DNA of 64,000 bases from Henriciella sp. (GTDB lineage Bacteria; Pseudomonadota; Alphaproteobacteria; Caulobacterales; Hyphomonadaceae), in assembly GCF_029936995.1 (NCBI RefSeq), contig NZ_JAPYRE010000002.1, forward strand, positions 248,001 through 312,000. The letters run 5' to 3'. The position numbers were made by a program, and so were the translations under genes. Below are positions 56,089 to 64,000 of the stretch, piece after piece; within the stretch, counting starts at the first letter, position 1; every line of letters starts with the position of its first letter. Under the pieces are notes generated by a model. That model searched no databases. It saw only the letters and a program-made list of their open reading frames with translations, and was not told where the DNA came from.

Positions 56089-56754
56089 ATGACCGAGCCG
56101 ACACGCCAACGCACGCGCCTTTACCTGATCACGCCGCCGGATATCGCCGATGTGACCGGGTTCGTGAAGCTGTTTGAATCTGCGCTGGCGGGCGGGGATG
56201 TTGCCTGCCTGCAGGTGCGTATCAAACCCGATGGCCTGATTGATGAGGAAAAGACCAAAGCGGTCGCGGAAGCGCTGCTGCCTGCGTGCCGCGCTGCGGA
56301 TGTGGCGCTGATTATCAATGACAGTGTCGATGTCTGCGAAGCTGTGGGGGCAGACGGGGTTCACCTTGGCGCACTGGACATGCGGGTCAAGCAGGCACGC
56401 CAGCGTCTCGGCAAGCAGCCTGTCATCGGCGCGACAGCGAAAAACAGCCGTCATGTTGCGATGGATGCAGGCGAGCAGGGCGCAGATTATGTGGCCTTCG
56501 GTGCCTTCTATCCCAGCACGACCAAGGCCGACACGGTGCCGGCCGACCCGGAACTCCTGTCCTGGTGGCAGGGGGTCATGGAGCTTCCCTGTGTGGCGAT
56601 TGGTGGGATCACGCCTGAATACACGAAAGAAATATCGCTCGCCGGTGCAGACTTCGTGGCCGTGAGTTCGGCCGTGTGGTCACACCCTGATGGCCCGCAG
56701 GCTGCGGTCGCGGCATTCAACGCAGCGCTGGAGGAAGCTGAAGCGGCGTTCTAG
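56089..56754 (+). CDS. thiE: thiamine-phosphate synthase
   Basis: 221 residues of a (beta/alpha)8 barrel. IINDSVDVCEAVGADGVHLG and FGAFYPSTTK are characteristic, the latter with the pyrophosphate-binding loop. It couples the pyrimidine and thiazole moieties of thiamine. The stop shares CTAG with the convergent downstream gene. Confidence 0.88.
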   Translation: MTEPTRQRTRLYLITPPDIADVTGFVKLFESALAGGDVACLQVRIKPDGLIDEEKTKAVAEALLPACRAADVALIINDSVDVCEAVGADGVHLGALDMRVKQARQRLGKQPVIGATAKNSRHVAMDAGEQGADYVAFGAFYPSTTKADTVPADPELLSWWQGVMELPCVAIGGITPEYTKEISLAGADFVAVSSAVWSHPDGPQAAVAAFNAALEEAEAAF

Positions 56755-57017
56755 GCCTTCGGCTTATCCAGCCTGAGGATCGCGACGACGACTTCTGCCA
56801 GGACACGCAGTACCAGTAGCTTCAGGATCACGATGAACGGGGTCTTGATCACGCCCCACAGGGCAGTGTCCCAATCATCGTCGAGCAAGGCGATGTAGTG
56901 AAGCAGGCTTCGCAGGCCCCAGAACAAAATAAGGAAAATACCGACATAGAAGAGCACCTTGGTCAGCATTTCGCCAAGTGGCTTTTCGAAGCTCAGATAG
57001 TTCGAGATGAAGTTCAT
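56751..57017 (-). CDS. small membrane protein, DUF4282-like
   Basis: 88 residues with two hydrophobic helices (LFYVGIFLILFWGLRSLL and PFIVILKLLVLRVLAEVVV). DUF4282 is a plausible family from memory. Stop overlaps that of thiE; divergent from efp. Confidence 0.7.
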   Translation of the reverse strand: MNFISNYLSFEKPLGEMLTKVLFYVGIFLILFWGLRSLLHYIALLDDDWDTALWGVIKTPFIVILKLLVLRVLAEVVVAILRLDKPKA

Positions 57018-57164
57018 GTGCGCCCCCTCTTCGAGCCCGTCTCGCAGCTTGGAGCAAACCCGAATTTCCCGGCCTTGTCCATATCAGCAGCCAACGACTG
57101 CTTGACCCTGCACGGCCTCGCGGCTACCTCGCGCCAAAAGGATTGAGCAGGAGCCTTTCTCACC

Positions 57165-57731
57165 ATGGCCAAGATCAATGGCAATGAAATCAAGCCCGGC
57201 AACGTCATCGAGCATGATGGCGGCGTCTGGCGCGCGATGAAAACGAATGCGGTCAAGCCCGGCAAAGGGGGCGCGTTCAACCAGGTCGAGCTGCGTAACC
57301 TGATCAACGGGTCGAAGCTCAACCACCGTTTCCGCGCAAGTGAGACGGTGGAGAAGGTCCGCCTTGAGCAGCGCGAGTTCCAGTTCCTGTATGACACCGG
57401 CGATGCCTACGCCTTCATGGACCAGGAGAATTTCGAGCAGATCGAACTCCAGAAGGACTTCATCGGCGATCAGGGCCAGTTCCTTCAGGATGGCATGACG
57501 GTCGAGGTCGAGTTCTACGAGGAGACACCGATCGGGGTTTCCGTGCCTGACCAGGTCATCCTGACGATTGATGAGACAGAGCCGGTCGTCAAAGGCCAGA
57601 CAGCGGCCAACAGCTTCAAGCCGGCGGTTTGCGACAATGGCATTCGCGTCATGGTCCCGCCCTTCTGCGGTACTGGCGAACGTATCGTCGTGCAGACCTC
57701 CGACACGACCTATCTCAAGCGCGCCGATTAG
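57165..57731 (+). CDS. efp: translation elongation factor P
   Basis: 188 residues, the usual length. It relieves ribosome stalling at proline runs. The modification-site Lys34 is in [15 protein letters not shown]. The three-domain fold continues through [12 protein letters not shown]. Upstream is divergent with the DUF4282-like gene. Confidence 0.96.
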   Translation: MAKINGNEIKPGNVIEHDGGVWRAMKTNAVKPGKGGAFNQVELRNLINGSKLNHRFRASETVEKVRLEQREFQFLYDTGDAYAFMDQENFEQIELQKDFIGDQGQFLQDGMTVEVEFYEETPIGVSVPDQVILTIDETEPVVKGQTAANSFKPAVCDNGIRVMVPPFCGTGERIVVQTSDTTYLKRAD

Positions 57732-57741
57732 GGCTTAACTC

Positions 57742-58554
57742 ATGTCGAAACCGTCTCCCGTCGGAACTGTGATGATCAAGGCTGCCCGTGATGCCGGGCG
57801 GTTGCTGGGGCGCGACTTTGGCGAGGTCGAGAACCTTCAGGTCTCGAAAAAGGGGCCGGCTGATTTCGTCTCCAACGCCGATCACCGGGCTGAAGAGATC
57901 ATCTATGAAAGCCTCACAAAGGCCCGTCCGGGCTATGGCTTTGTCATGGAGGAACGCGGCATTGTCGAAGGGACAGACAAATCCAACCGGTTCATTGTCG
58001 ACCCTCTCGACGGCACGCTGAACTTCCTGCACGGCCAGCCGCATTATGCGGTTTCCATTGCGCTTGAGCGCGAAGGCAAGCTGTTCAGCGGCGTTGTGTA
58101 TGATGTCGCCAAGAACGAAATTTTCTGGGCCGAGACAGGCCGTGGCGCATGGCTGGACCAGCGCAAGCTGATCGTTGCCGGGCGCAAACGGCTCGAAGAG
58201 GCTGTTATTGCGACAGGCACGCCCTGGGTCGGCAAGGCTGACTCCTCGCACCGCCAGTTTGCCAACGAGATCGCGGCGATGACCCCGGTTTGCGCCGGTA
58301 TCCGCCGCTACGGCTCAGCGGCCCTGGATCTCGCCTATGTTGCGGCGGGCCGGTTTGACGGCTTCTGGGAGCGCGGCCTGAAGCCGTGGGATATTGCGGC
58401 CGGTATTGTGCTTGTGCGTGAAGCCGGCGGCTATGTCGAAGAGCTTGACGGCGGCGATGTTCAGACCACGGGCAGCATCCTCGCCGCCAATGAGCTGCTC
58501 ATGCCTAAGCTCCAGAAGCAGCTACGCCGGTCGAAATCCTTCGGCGCCGATTGA
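57742..58554 (+). CDS. inositol monophosphatase family protein (SuhB-like)
   Basis: 270 residues. The metal sites are VDPLDGTLNFLH and KPWDIAAGIVLVREAGG, with the GSAALDLAYVAAGRFDGFWE signature. It dephosphorylates inositol phosphate or related compounds; SuhB homologues may also act in ribosomal RNA processing. It follows efp by 11 bases. Confidence 0.93.
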   Translation: MSKPSPVGTVMIKAARDAGRLLGRDFGEVENLQVSKKGPADFVSNADHRAEEIIYESLTKARPGYGFVMEERGIVEGTDKSNRFIVDPLDGTLNFLHGQPHYAVSIALEREGKLFSGVVYDVAKNEIFWAETGRGAWLDQRKLIVAGRKRLEEAVIATGTPWVGKADSSHRQFANEIAAMTPVCAGIRRYGSAALDLAYVAAGRFDGFWERGLKPWDIAAGIVLVREAGGYVEELDGGDVQTTGSILAANELLMPKLQKQLRRSKSFGAD

Positions 58555-58610
58555 CGTCTCTACCCGCTTTCCGCCTTATTGTAGGCGGTGGATTGAAGGG
58601 GAGGCGCAGG

Positions 58611-58708
58611 ATGATCCGAAAACTTGGTGTGGCCATGATGGCTGCCAGCCTGATTGCCGGCTGAACCGCACAGAGGTGGGCGGCAAAAAGCCGGAGGAGA
58701 AGGAATGA
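58611..58708 (+). pseudogene. frame-disrupted small lipoprotein gene (entericidin-like)
   Basis: The ATG at 58611 has AAGGGGAGG upstream and encodes MIRKLGVAMMAASLIAG, a lipoprotein signal peptide, but stops at TGA (58662-58664) exactly where the lipobox Cys is expected. Shifting by one base restores NRTEVGGKKPEEKE and a stop at 58706-58708, which overlaps the next ATG in ATGA. A single lost base in a TGC codon would explain this. Sequencing error is possible. Confidence 0.55.
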
Positions 58709-58845
58709 ACTGGCTTAGACTGAAAGGCTGGCGCGAAAAGGGTGCTATCCTAGTCGCACTCCTGCTCATCAGCGCTGTAGTGATGTTCTTTCACGTGTTT
58801 GTAGTTGGCGTCGAAAATGTGAATTTCTGGTCAAACCTCAAATGA
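58705..58845 (+). CDS. 46-residue single-span membrane protein
   Basis: Below the usual length cut-off but with a strong ribosome binding site (GGAGGAGAAGG), a basic N-terminus (MNWLRLKGWREKG) and one helix (ILVALLLISAVVMFFHVFVV). Its stop immediately precedes that of the convergent ABC transporter. Its start overlaps the small lipoprotein frame, suggesting an operon pair. Confidence 0.6.
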   Translation: MNWLRLKGWREKGAILVALLLISAVVMFFHVFVVGVENVNFWSNLK

Positions 58846-60684
58846 CTATTCAGCCGCCTGCGCGGTGAACTGCATCTCGGCCAGCCGGGCATAAAGCCCG
58901 CCCTTGGTGACAAGGGCGTCATGTGTGCCCTGTTCGACGATCGCACCATCTTCCATGACGACTATTCTGTCGGCACTGCGTATGGTCGAGAGACGATGGG
59001 CGATGACCAGCGTGGTGCGCCCCTTTGCGACTGTGGCAATGGCTTTCTGGACCAGCTGTTCGCTTTCGCTGTCGAGCGCAGATGTCGCTTCGTCGAGTAG
59101 CAGGACGGGCGCTTCGCGTACAAGGGCACGGGCGAGCGCGATACGCTGGCGCTGGCCGCCTGAAAGGCTGCGGCCTTTCTGCCCGATTTCCGCGTCCAGC
59201 CCGCCCCGGTCTTTCAGGAAGCTCCAGGCTTCTGCCATTTCTGCCGCCCGGATGAGCTCTTCATCGCTCACGGTGCGGGTCGTGCCGAAGGCGATATTGT
59301 CCCGCGCCGTGCCGGTGAAGAGGGCGGCCTCCTGGGGGGCATAGGCAAACAGGCTGCGCCATAGGGCGGGCGCTGTGTCCTTCATGCCGAGACCGTCAAC
59401 GTGCACATCGCCTGCTTGCGGGTCGAAGAGGCGAAGGGCCAGCCGGAAGACGGTAGACTTACCCGCGCCCGAAGGTCCGACAAGGGCGACGAACTCGCCG
59501 GGCTGCACGTCCAGCGAAAAGGATTTGAGTGCTGGCAGCTCGGCATTGTCGTAGGCAAAATCCACGCCATCGAAGACAAGATGGCCGCTCGCCGGTGAGG
59601 GCAGGTCGGACGGTTGCTCAGGGGCACGGATATCCGGTGTCTCGCCGAGGATGTGGCTTGCCCGGTCGGAGGCGCCAGCTGCGCGCATCACTTCGCCCCA
59701 GACCTCTGCTAGCATGCCGAACCCGGAGCCGGCATAGAAGGCGTAGAGGATCATCTGGGTCAGTTCACCGGGTGTCATGGCGCCCGTGGCGACCGAGCGG
59801 GCACCGAGCCAGAGAATGCCGACCATGCCGCCGAGCAACATGATGGAGACGGCGAGGATCATCACGGCGCGTGCGGAGATACGCTTCAGTGCAGCCTGGA
59901 AAACCGCCTCTGCGGCGTCCGTGAAGGACTGCCTGCGGCGTTCCTCCTGGCCATAGGCCTGAACCAGCTCGATTGCATCGAGCGCTTCGGATGCGTCCGC
60001 ACCCGCATCGGCAAGCCGGGACTGAGCGCGGTTCGATGCGCCGCGGATAATGCGCCCGAGAAACACGACAGGCAGCATCGCGACCGGGATCATCAGGAGC
60101 AGCGTCCCGCCCAGCTGCCAGTTTGTAACCAGCATCATGATGATTGCGCCGGTAGTCGACAGGATGGTTCGTGTGGCCATCGAGGCGGTCGAGCCAAGGA
60201 AATTCTCGATCAGGGAAACGTCAGCTGTCAGCCGTGAGACGGCCTCGCCGGAGCGTATGCTCGCGTGAAAGCGCGGGGAGAGGCTGAGCAGCTTGTCATA
60301 CAGGTCGGTGCGCAGGTCTGCAGCGACACGTTCGCCAAACCGGGACACGAAATAGAATCGCAGTGCGCTCAGAATGCCCATCAGGATGGCGGCGATCAGC
60401 ACATAGAGGAAATACTGGTCGATTGTGTCCAGGAGGGCTGCGCCATCGGCTCCGCCCTGTCCTGCATCGACGGCCCGGCCGAAAAGCAGCGGGATGGAGA
60501 GGGCCGCCAGTGTGCTGACGACAAGGAAGATACACGCAATGATGACCAGGCCGAGATGGCGCCGCACATAGGGGGCAAGCAGGGCCAGCGGCTTGATGCT
60601 GCGGGCCTTGGGCCGGTTCTTGCCCGCCTCATCCGGCAGCGTTTCGCGGCGGTCATCGGTCACGGCGTCTGTTGTTTCGTTCAC
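58846..60684 (-). CDS. ABC exporter, MsbA/LmrA-type fused permease-ATPase
   Basis: 612 residues: six membrane helices in the N-terminal ABC membrane domain (about 30-330), then the nucleotide-binding domain with [27 protein letters not shown] and [11 protein letters not shown]. It may flip lipids or export drugs or glycolipids. It is monocistronic and divergent from rpmE. Confidence 0.92.
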   Translation of the reverse strand: MNETTDAVTDDRRETLPDEAGKNRPKARSIKPLALLAPYVRRHLGLVIIACIFLVVSTLAALSIPLLFGRAVDAGQGGADGAALLDTIDQYFLYVLIAAILMGILSALRFYFVSRFGERVAADLRTDLYDKLLSLSPRFHASIRSGEAVSRLTADVSLIENFLGSTASMATRTILSTTGAIIMMLVTNWQLGGTLLLMIPVAMLPVVFLGRIIRGASNRAQSRLADAGADASEALDAIELVQAYGQEERRRQSFTDAAEAVFQAALKRISARAVMILAVSIMLLGGMVGILWLGARSVATGAMTPGELTQMILYAFYAGSGFGMLAEVWGEVMRAAGASDRASHILGETPDIRAPEQPSDLPSPASGHLVFDGVDFAYDNAELPALKSFSLDVQPGEFVALVGPSGAGKSTVFRLALRLFDPQAGDVHVDGLGMKDTAPALWRSLFAYAPQEAALFTGTARDNIAFGTTRTVSDEELIRAAEMAEAWSFLKDRGGLDAEIGQKGRSLSGGQRQRIALARALVREAPVLLLDEATSALDSESEQLVQKAIATVAKGRTTLVIAHRLSTIRSADRIVVMEDGAIVEQGTHDALVTKGGLYARLAEMQFTAQAAE

Positions 60685-60822
60685 TTGTATTACACCTTGT
60701 TTGCCGCCGCCCCCTTGCGGCAGCGGCTGCTTTCAACTATGACGCCGCTTTCCGAATTTCACAGAGGCCAATCCGCGCAGTCCCGCGCTTTTGAGGCCCC
60801 TGACGCGAAGGATGTAAAGACG

Positions 60823-61041
60823 ATGAAAGCCGAAGGCCATCCCGATTACCACTTCATCACCGTCGTGATGACAGATGGATCCGAATACCAGACCCGCTCG
60901 ACCTACGGCAAGGAAGGCGACAAGCTGCACCTGGACATTGATCCGCGCACGCACCCGGCCTGGACCGGCGGCTCGCAACAGCTTGACCGTGGCGGCCGTG
61001 TCTCGCGCTTCAAGGACAAGTTCAAGGGCTTTGGCGTCTAG
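60823..61041 (+). CDS. rpmE: 50S ribosomal protein L31 (Cys-free form)
   Basis: 72 residues. [20 protein letters not shown] and [13 protein letters not shown] are unmistakable L31. It lacks the four zinc-binding Cys, as usual in alphaproteobacteria. The ATG at 60823 with AAGGA upstream is correct; a longer frame to 60265 is open by chance. Terminator follows. Confidence 0.95.
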   Translation: MKAEGHPDYHFITVVMTDGSEYQTRSTYGKEGDKLHLDIDPRTHPAWTGGSQQLDRGGRVSRFKDKFKGFGV

Positions 61042-61070
61042 AACAGGCTGCGCCTTTCGCGAAAGATTCA

Positions 61071-61103
61071 AAAACCCCTGCCCGTCCGTGGCAGGGGTTT
61101 TTT
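61071..61103 (+). terminator. rho-independent terminator after rpmE
   Basis: AACCCCTGCC (61073-61082) pairs with GGCAGGGGTT (61090-61099), followed by TTTT. The preceding A-run means it can also serve zapE from the other strand. Confidence 0.92.
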
Positions 61104-61119
61104 GCATTGTGCGTACGGG

Positions 61120-62265
61120 TTACTTCGCCGGACGCTCCAGCTCTTCGGCACGCGGCGGTACGCGATGCTCAAGCGCAAGATATTCCTCAGACCGCATCTC
61201 GTGCAGGCGGCTGGCGGTGCGCTGGAATTCAAAGCTGCCATCGCCTGACGGGTAGAGGTCATCCGGTTCAGCGGCCGCCGTGGCCACCAGTTTGACGCGC
61301 GCTTCGTACAGCGCATCGATGAGGGCGACGAAGCGGGCGGCTTCATTGCGCTTGTCGGGTGTCAGGACAGGCACGCCGCCAAGCAGGACGGTGTGAAAGT
61401 TTGCTGCGATTGCAAGATAATCACGCGGCCCGAGCGGTTTTTCGCAAAGTTCGGCGAAGGTGAAGCGCGCCACTCCGGCGGCCTCTTTCGGGACGAGAAG
61501 TTTGCGGCCTTTCACGCTCAGGAAACACTGGTTTGCGTGCGCCCCGAGTGTCAGCCGGTCAAAGGCCGTGTCGAGCCGGGCTTCGCCTTCCGCGCCCTGC
61601 AGGACATGCCAGACGGGCGCTTCGGTGAGCCGTTCGAGGCGGTAGTCACGCTCTGAAGCGAGTTCAAAGACTTCGCACTGTTCTTTCAGGATTTCGATGA
61701 AGGGCAGGAAAAGCTGCCGGTTGAGCCCGTCCTTGTAGAGGTCGTCCGGGTGGCGGTTAGACGTGGCGACCACCACCACACGATGCTCGAACAGGTTCTC
61801 GAACAACCGGCCGAGAATCATGGCGTCAGCAATCTGGGTGACCTGGAACTCGTCAAAGCAGAGCAGTTTCGCCTCAGAGGCGATCAATTTCGCCACAGGC
61901 GGGATCGGGTCATTGCCGGCGCTCTTGACGCGGTGGGCCGCCCGGCGGCGTTCACTGTCATCCATGTCGCGCCACGCATTCATCTCGTCATGCACCCGGC
62001 CCATAAACTCATGGAAGTGGACACGCTTTGACGGGACCGGCGACAGGTCGTGGAACAAGTCCATCAGCATGGATTTTCCGCGCCCGACACCGCCCCACAT
62101 ATAAAGTCCGCGGATATGGGGCTCTTTCCGGAAAAGCCCGCCTGGCCGGGCCGTTGCAATGCGGTGCAGGACAGAGTCGAGACGCTTCGCCGCCTCGAGC
62201 TGGGCTGGATCGGGGCTGAGTTGCCCGGATTCTATGCGTGCCTGGTAGGCGGTCTCGACGCTCAT
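61120..62265 (-). CDS. zapE: cell division protein ZapE (AFG1-type ATPase)
   Basis: 381 residues. Walker A is GGVGRGKSMLMD and Walker B LLCFDEFQVTQIADA. ZapE is an ATPase that acts at the Z ring. The downstream rhomboid gene is separated by 3 bases on the same strand, upstream of zapE. Confidence 0.92.
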   Translation of the reverse strand: MSVETAYQARIESGQLSPDPAQLEAAKRLDSVLHRIATARPGGLFRKEPHIRGLYMWGGVGRGKSMLMDLFHDLSPVPSKRVHFHEFMGRVHDEMNAWRDMDDSERRRAAHRVKSAGNDPIPPVAKLIASEAKLLCFDEFQVTQIADAMILGRLFENLFEHRVVVVATSNRHPDDLYKDGLNRQLFLPFIEILKEQCEVFELASERDYRLERLTEAPVWHVLQGAEGEARLDTAFDRLTLGAHANQCFLSVKGRKLLVPKEAAGVARFTFAELCEKPLGPRDYLAIAANFHTVLLGGVPVLTPDKRNEAARFVALIDALYEARVKLVATAAAEPDDLYPSGDGSFEFQRTASRLHEMRSEEYLALEHRVPPRAEELERPAK

Positions 62266-62268
62266 GGA

Positions 62269-62886
62269 TCAGCTGCCTCCCAGATAGGCTGATACCTGCG
62301 CACCAAACTCAGACAGCGCGCGCGGTGCAATGATAATCGTCGCAAGCAATCCTGCAATTGCTCCGCCGATATGAGCTTCATGACCGATTACCTTGTCCTC
62401 TCGCTGGGCCAGGAAGGCGCTGATGGCAATGAACAGGATGGCGAACACCACAGCCGGCATCGGGATGAAGAAAACGAAAAGCATCAGGAATGGCTGGAAC
62501 AGGCAGAAGGACAGGACGATACCCGATGTCGCCCCGGATGCGCCCAGCGCGCGATAGTCCGGCGTACGGAAATTTTCCATGAGTGCCCAGACATTGCCCC
62601 CGAGCAATGCTGCAAAATAGACGAATACAAAGCCTGGCGTGCCGAGAACCTGTTCGATGAACCAGCCGAACTGGAACAGGACGAACATATTTATGAGCAG
62701 GTGAAAAACACCGCCATGCAGGAAACCTGCGGTGATCAGGCGGTGCCACTCCCTGTCTTCACGGATCGCGGCGACATGGAAGAGATTGCCCATCAGGAAT
62801 GTGGGTTTCAGCCAGCCATACAGGCTGACCAGCACATTGGCCGCGATCAGGGTGAGTGTGGCGGGGAACTGGGAAAATGATTCCAT
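62269..62886 (-). CDS. rhomboid-family intramembrane serine protease
   Basis: 205 residues with six helices. The nucleophile Ser is in GASGATSG (about residue 117) and the general-base His in GHEAHIGGA (about 172). The N-terminal HGGVFHLLINM matches the oxyanion region. ATG at 62886 is preferred; a GTG two codons upstream is possible. It ends 3 bases from the zapE start. Confidence 0.9.
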   Translation of the reverse strand: MESFSQFPATLTLIAANVLVSLYGWLKPTFLMGNLFHVAAIREDREWHRLITAGFLHGGVFHLLINMFVLFQFGWFIEQVLGTPGFVFVYFAALLGGNVWALMENFRTPDYRALGASGATSGIVLSFCLFQPFLMLFVFFIPMPAVVFAILFIAISAFLAQREDKVIGHEAHIGGAIAGLLATIIIAPRALSEFGAQVSAYLGGS

Positions 62887-62934
62887 GTGCACGCCCTACC
62901 TCAAGCAGGGCCGTGGTGCATGGGTTTTTTCCGC

Positions 62935-63372
62935 TCAGGCAGCTGCGCTGCGTGGTGTCCGCTGCGTTTCATCCATCATGGCAATCAGGAAATCGAGCAT
63001 TGCCTCCGGGCGCTGGATGAAACGGTTATAAGGCAGGTCGGCCTTGAAAACGGGAGAGGCGGCAATGTTGCAGCCGCAGCGTAGCGCCGTGGCAACGATC
63101 TGGTCCCGGTCAGGGTGTGCGCTTGAGACAGCGAGCCTGTGGCTGCCCATATTGGCCAGACGGGCAATCGTCATGTCGCCATCATAACTGTCCGGCAGTG
63201 TAAGCTCGGTAACAACCAGGTCAAACCGTTCGAGCCGCAGGCGGCGTTCAGCCTCCATCAGGGTGCCTGCCAGGACAAGGTCGATCTGCACGCGGGCGCG
63301 CGCCGCCTTGTCCGAGGCGATTGTCAGCATGTCACGTGCTGGCTCCTGATCCTCAATCCATAGAACTTTCAT
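62935..63372 (-). CDS. stand-alone receiver-domain protein with Glu at the phospho-acceptor position
   Basis: 145 residues of a single receiver fold. The acidic pocket is EDQEP (Glu7-Asp8), the conserved Ser is in AVSSAHP and the Lys in SPVFKADL. The expected phospho-Asp is Glu56 (VVTELTLPD), so phosphorylation in the ordinary way is unlikely. The C-terminal tail is short. ATG at 63372 is chosen because MKVLWIEDQ is the receiver start. Confidence 0.85.
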   Translation of the reverse strand: MKVLWIEDQEPARDMLTIASDKAARARVQIDLVLAGTLMEAERRLRLERFDLVVTELTLPDSYDGDMTIARLANMGSHRLAVSSAHPDRDQIVATALRCGCNIAASPVFKADLPYNRFIQRPEAMLDFLIAMMDETQRTPRSAAA

Positions 63373-63599
63373 GAACTCTACCTGTCTTACTTCCAGATCC
63401 GGAGCGTCCTGCTCACCCCTCTCAACATATGCCACCTTGGCAGCTTCCCCTTACAGCTTGGTAAAGCGAAACTTTCTGAAACGTTGACAATTCAAAGTCT
63501 TGATCATGGTCAGCCAGACGCGTGCAGGGCCGGGAATCCGTGATAGGATAAGGGATTCAGCGCGATAAGGCGCTTTTGACACGCGTAGATTGGCGGGCA

Positions 63600-64000
63600 A
63601 TGACGGAAGAGATTGTTAAGAAAAACCCGACCGGGTCTGCATTTTTTGACGGCCTTGAAGAGCCGGACAAGCATATCGTCGACACGCTGATCCAGGAGCG
63701 CTGCCCGAGTTTTGCCGGCCACTGGACGTGGCCTGTCATGCGTCCGCTTCTTTATAGTGTCCTCGGCTATCGCAAGGCGCGCGGTATGGCCGATCACCTT
63801 TCCGGTCTGAACGGGCGTGAGTCCTTCAACTATCTTTCCAGGGAATTGAACGTGAATCTCGACCTGCGCCATCTGGACCGGCTGCCGGAGAAGGGGCGTG
63901 TCGTTATCGCTGCCAACCATCCGACAGGGCTTGCCGATGGCGTGGCCGTCTGGGACGCCATCATTCGCAAGCGCGAGGATGTGGTGTTTTTCGCCAATGC
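63600..64000 (+). CDS. lysophospholipid acyltransferase family protein, 3' end outside the window
   Basis: The frame is open from ATG at 63600 to the right edge (133 codons). NHPTGLADGVAVWDA near residue 110 is the acyltransferase active-site motif of the glycerophospholipid/ornithine-lipid type. The 5' part (GSAFFDGLEEPDKH) matches no other family I know. Only the N-terminal third is visible, so the substrate cannot be told. It is divergent from the receiver gene with a 227-base gap. Confidence 0.72.
   Translation, partial: MTEEIVKKNPTGSAFFDGLEEPDKHIVDTLIQERCPSFAGHWTWPVMRPLLYSVLGYRKARGMADHLSGLNGRESFNYLSRELNVNLDLRHLDRLPEKGRVVIAANHPTGLADGVAVWDAIIRKREDVVFFAN

Noticed and set aside
60265-60822. 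A long plus-strand frame upstream of rpmE
   Set aside because: It is open by chance in the antisense of the ABC transporter; L31 starts at 60823 by family alignment.
1-64000. tRNA, rRNA, CRISPR arrays and insertion sequences
   Set aside because: I looked for typical tRNA T-loop sequences, repeat-spacer patterns and transposase-like proteins and saw none; small RNAs cannot be excluded by eye.

Overview
The window is about 64 kb of GC-rich, gene-dense bacterial chromosome from an alphaproteobacterium. The protein signatures, the folP-folB-folK and sucC-sucD-sucA-odhB orders, the tkt/gap/pgk/class I aldolase neighbourhood and the FtsEX, EnvC, CtpA, YibQ-like and RppH set fit Caulobacterales-type lineages. 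I lean towards Hyphomonadaceae/Maricaulaceae; that placement is inference from recall, not from a search. I see no rRNA, tRNA, CRISPR array, insertion sequence or prophage gene. No stretch longer than about 300 bases lacks a gene. Many neighbouring genes overlap by 4 bases or share stop codons.

Layout. 1-3.4 kb: a phosphohexomutase cut by the left edge, a class I glutamine amidotransferase and a DUF885 exported protein (minus strand). 3.5-6.9 kb: succinate dehydrogenase sdhCDAB. 7-10.9 kb (minus): asparagine synthase, an uncharacterised gene that appears to carry a palindromic repeat inside its coding frame, and a quinone oxidoreductase. 11-14.4 kb: an operon of isoaspartyl peptidase, small membrane protein, SPOUT RNA methyltransferase, folP, folB, folK. 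14.4-18.7 kb: a 39-residue membrane microprotein, a membrane-bound LytTR regulator, a DUF2306 protein, a PhoD-like lipoprotein and an MFS transporter. 18.9-25.8 kb: sucC-sucD-sucA-odhB, with hairpins in the intercistronic gaps and an E2 with two lipoyl domains. 25.8-29.6 kb: pyruvate kinase, then an ECF sigma factor, a small membrane protein and two paralogous exported acidic proteins with matching sigma-type promoters.

29.6-42.7 kb: HNH endonuclease, AlkA-type glycosylase, HD protein, PlsC-type acyltransferase, ftsE-ftsX, a zinc-ribbon/DUF3426 protein, hpt-like gene, alpha/beta hydrolase, and the envC-like/ctpA/divergent deacetylase/rppH operon, then an AGE-family isomerase. 42.8-50.3 kb: gpmA, purU, a stand-alone RibD-like deaminase, glycosyltransferase, zapA, DUF4164, tkt, lipoprotein, ABA4-like membrane protein, purT. 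50.3-54.7 kb: a LuxR-type regulator without luxI, divergent from gap-pgk-fba. 54.7-64 kb: DUF1272/DUF2798 pair, glutathione transferase, thiE, EF-P, SuhB-like phosphatase, a frame-disrupted small lipoprotein gene, an ABC exporter, rpmE, zapE, rhomboid, a receiver protein with Glu at the phospho-acceptor position, and an acyltransferase cut by the right edge.

Together the genes cover TCA cycle (sdh, suc), lower glycolysis and the pentose phosphate link (pyk, gpmA, gap, pgk, fba, tkt), folate and one-carbon purine chemistry (folBKP, purU, purT) and division/envelope machinery (FtsEX, EnvC-like, CtpA, ZapA, ZapE). The most distinctive parts are the sigma factor/acidic protein cassette at 27.3-29.6 kb, the coding-sequence repeat at 9.4 kb, the receiver lacking the phospho-acceptor Asp at 63 kb, and the LuxR solo with a dyad in the shared gap promoter region.
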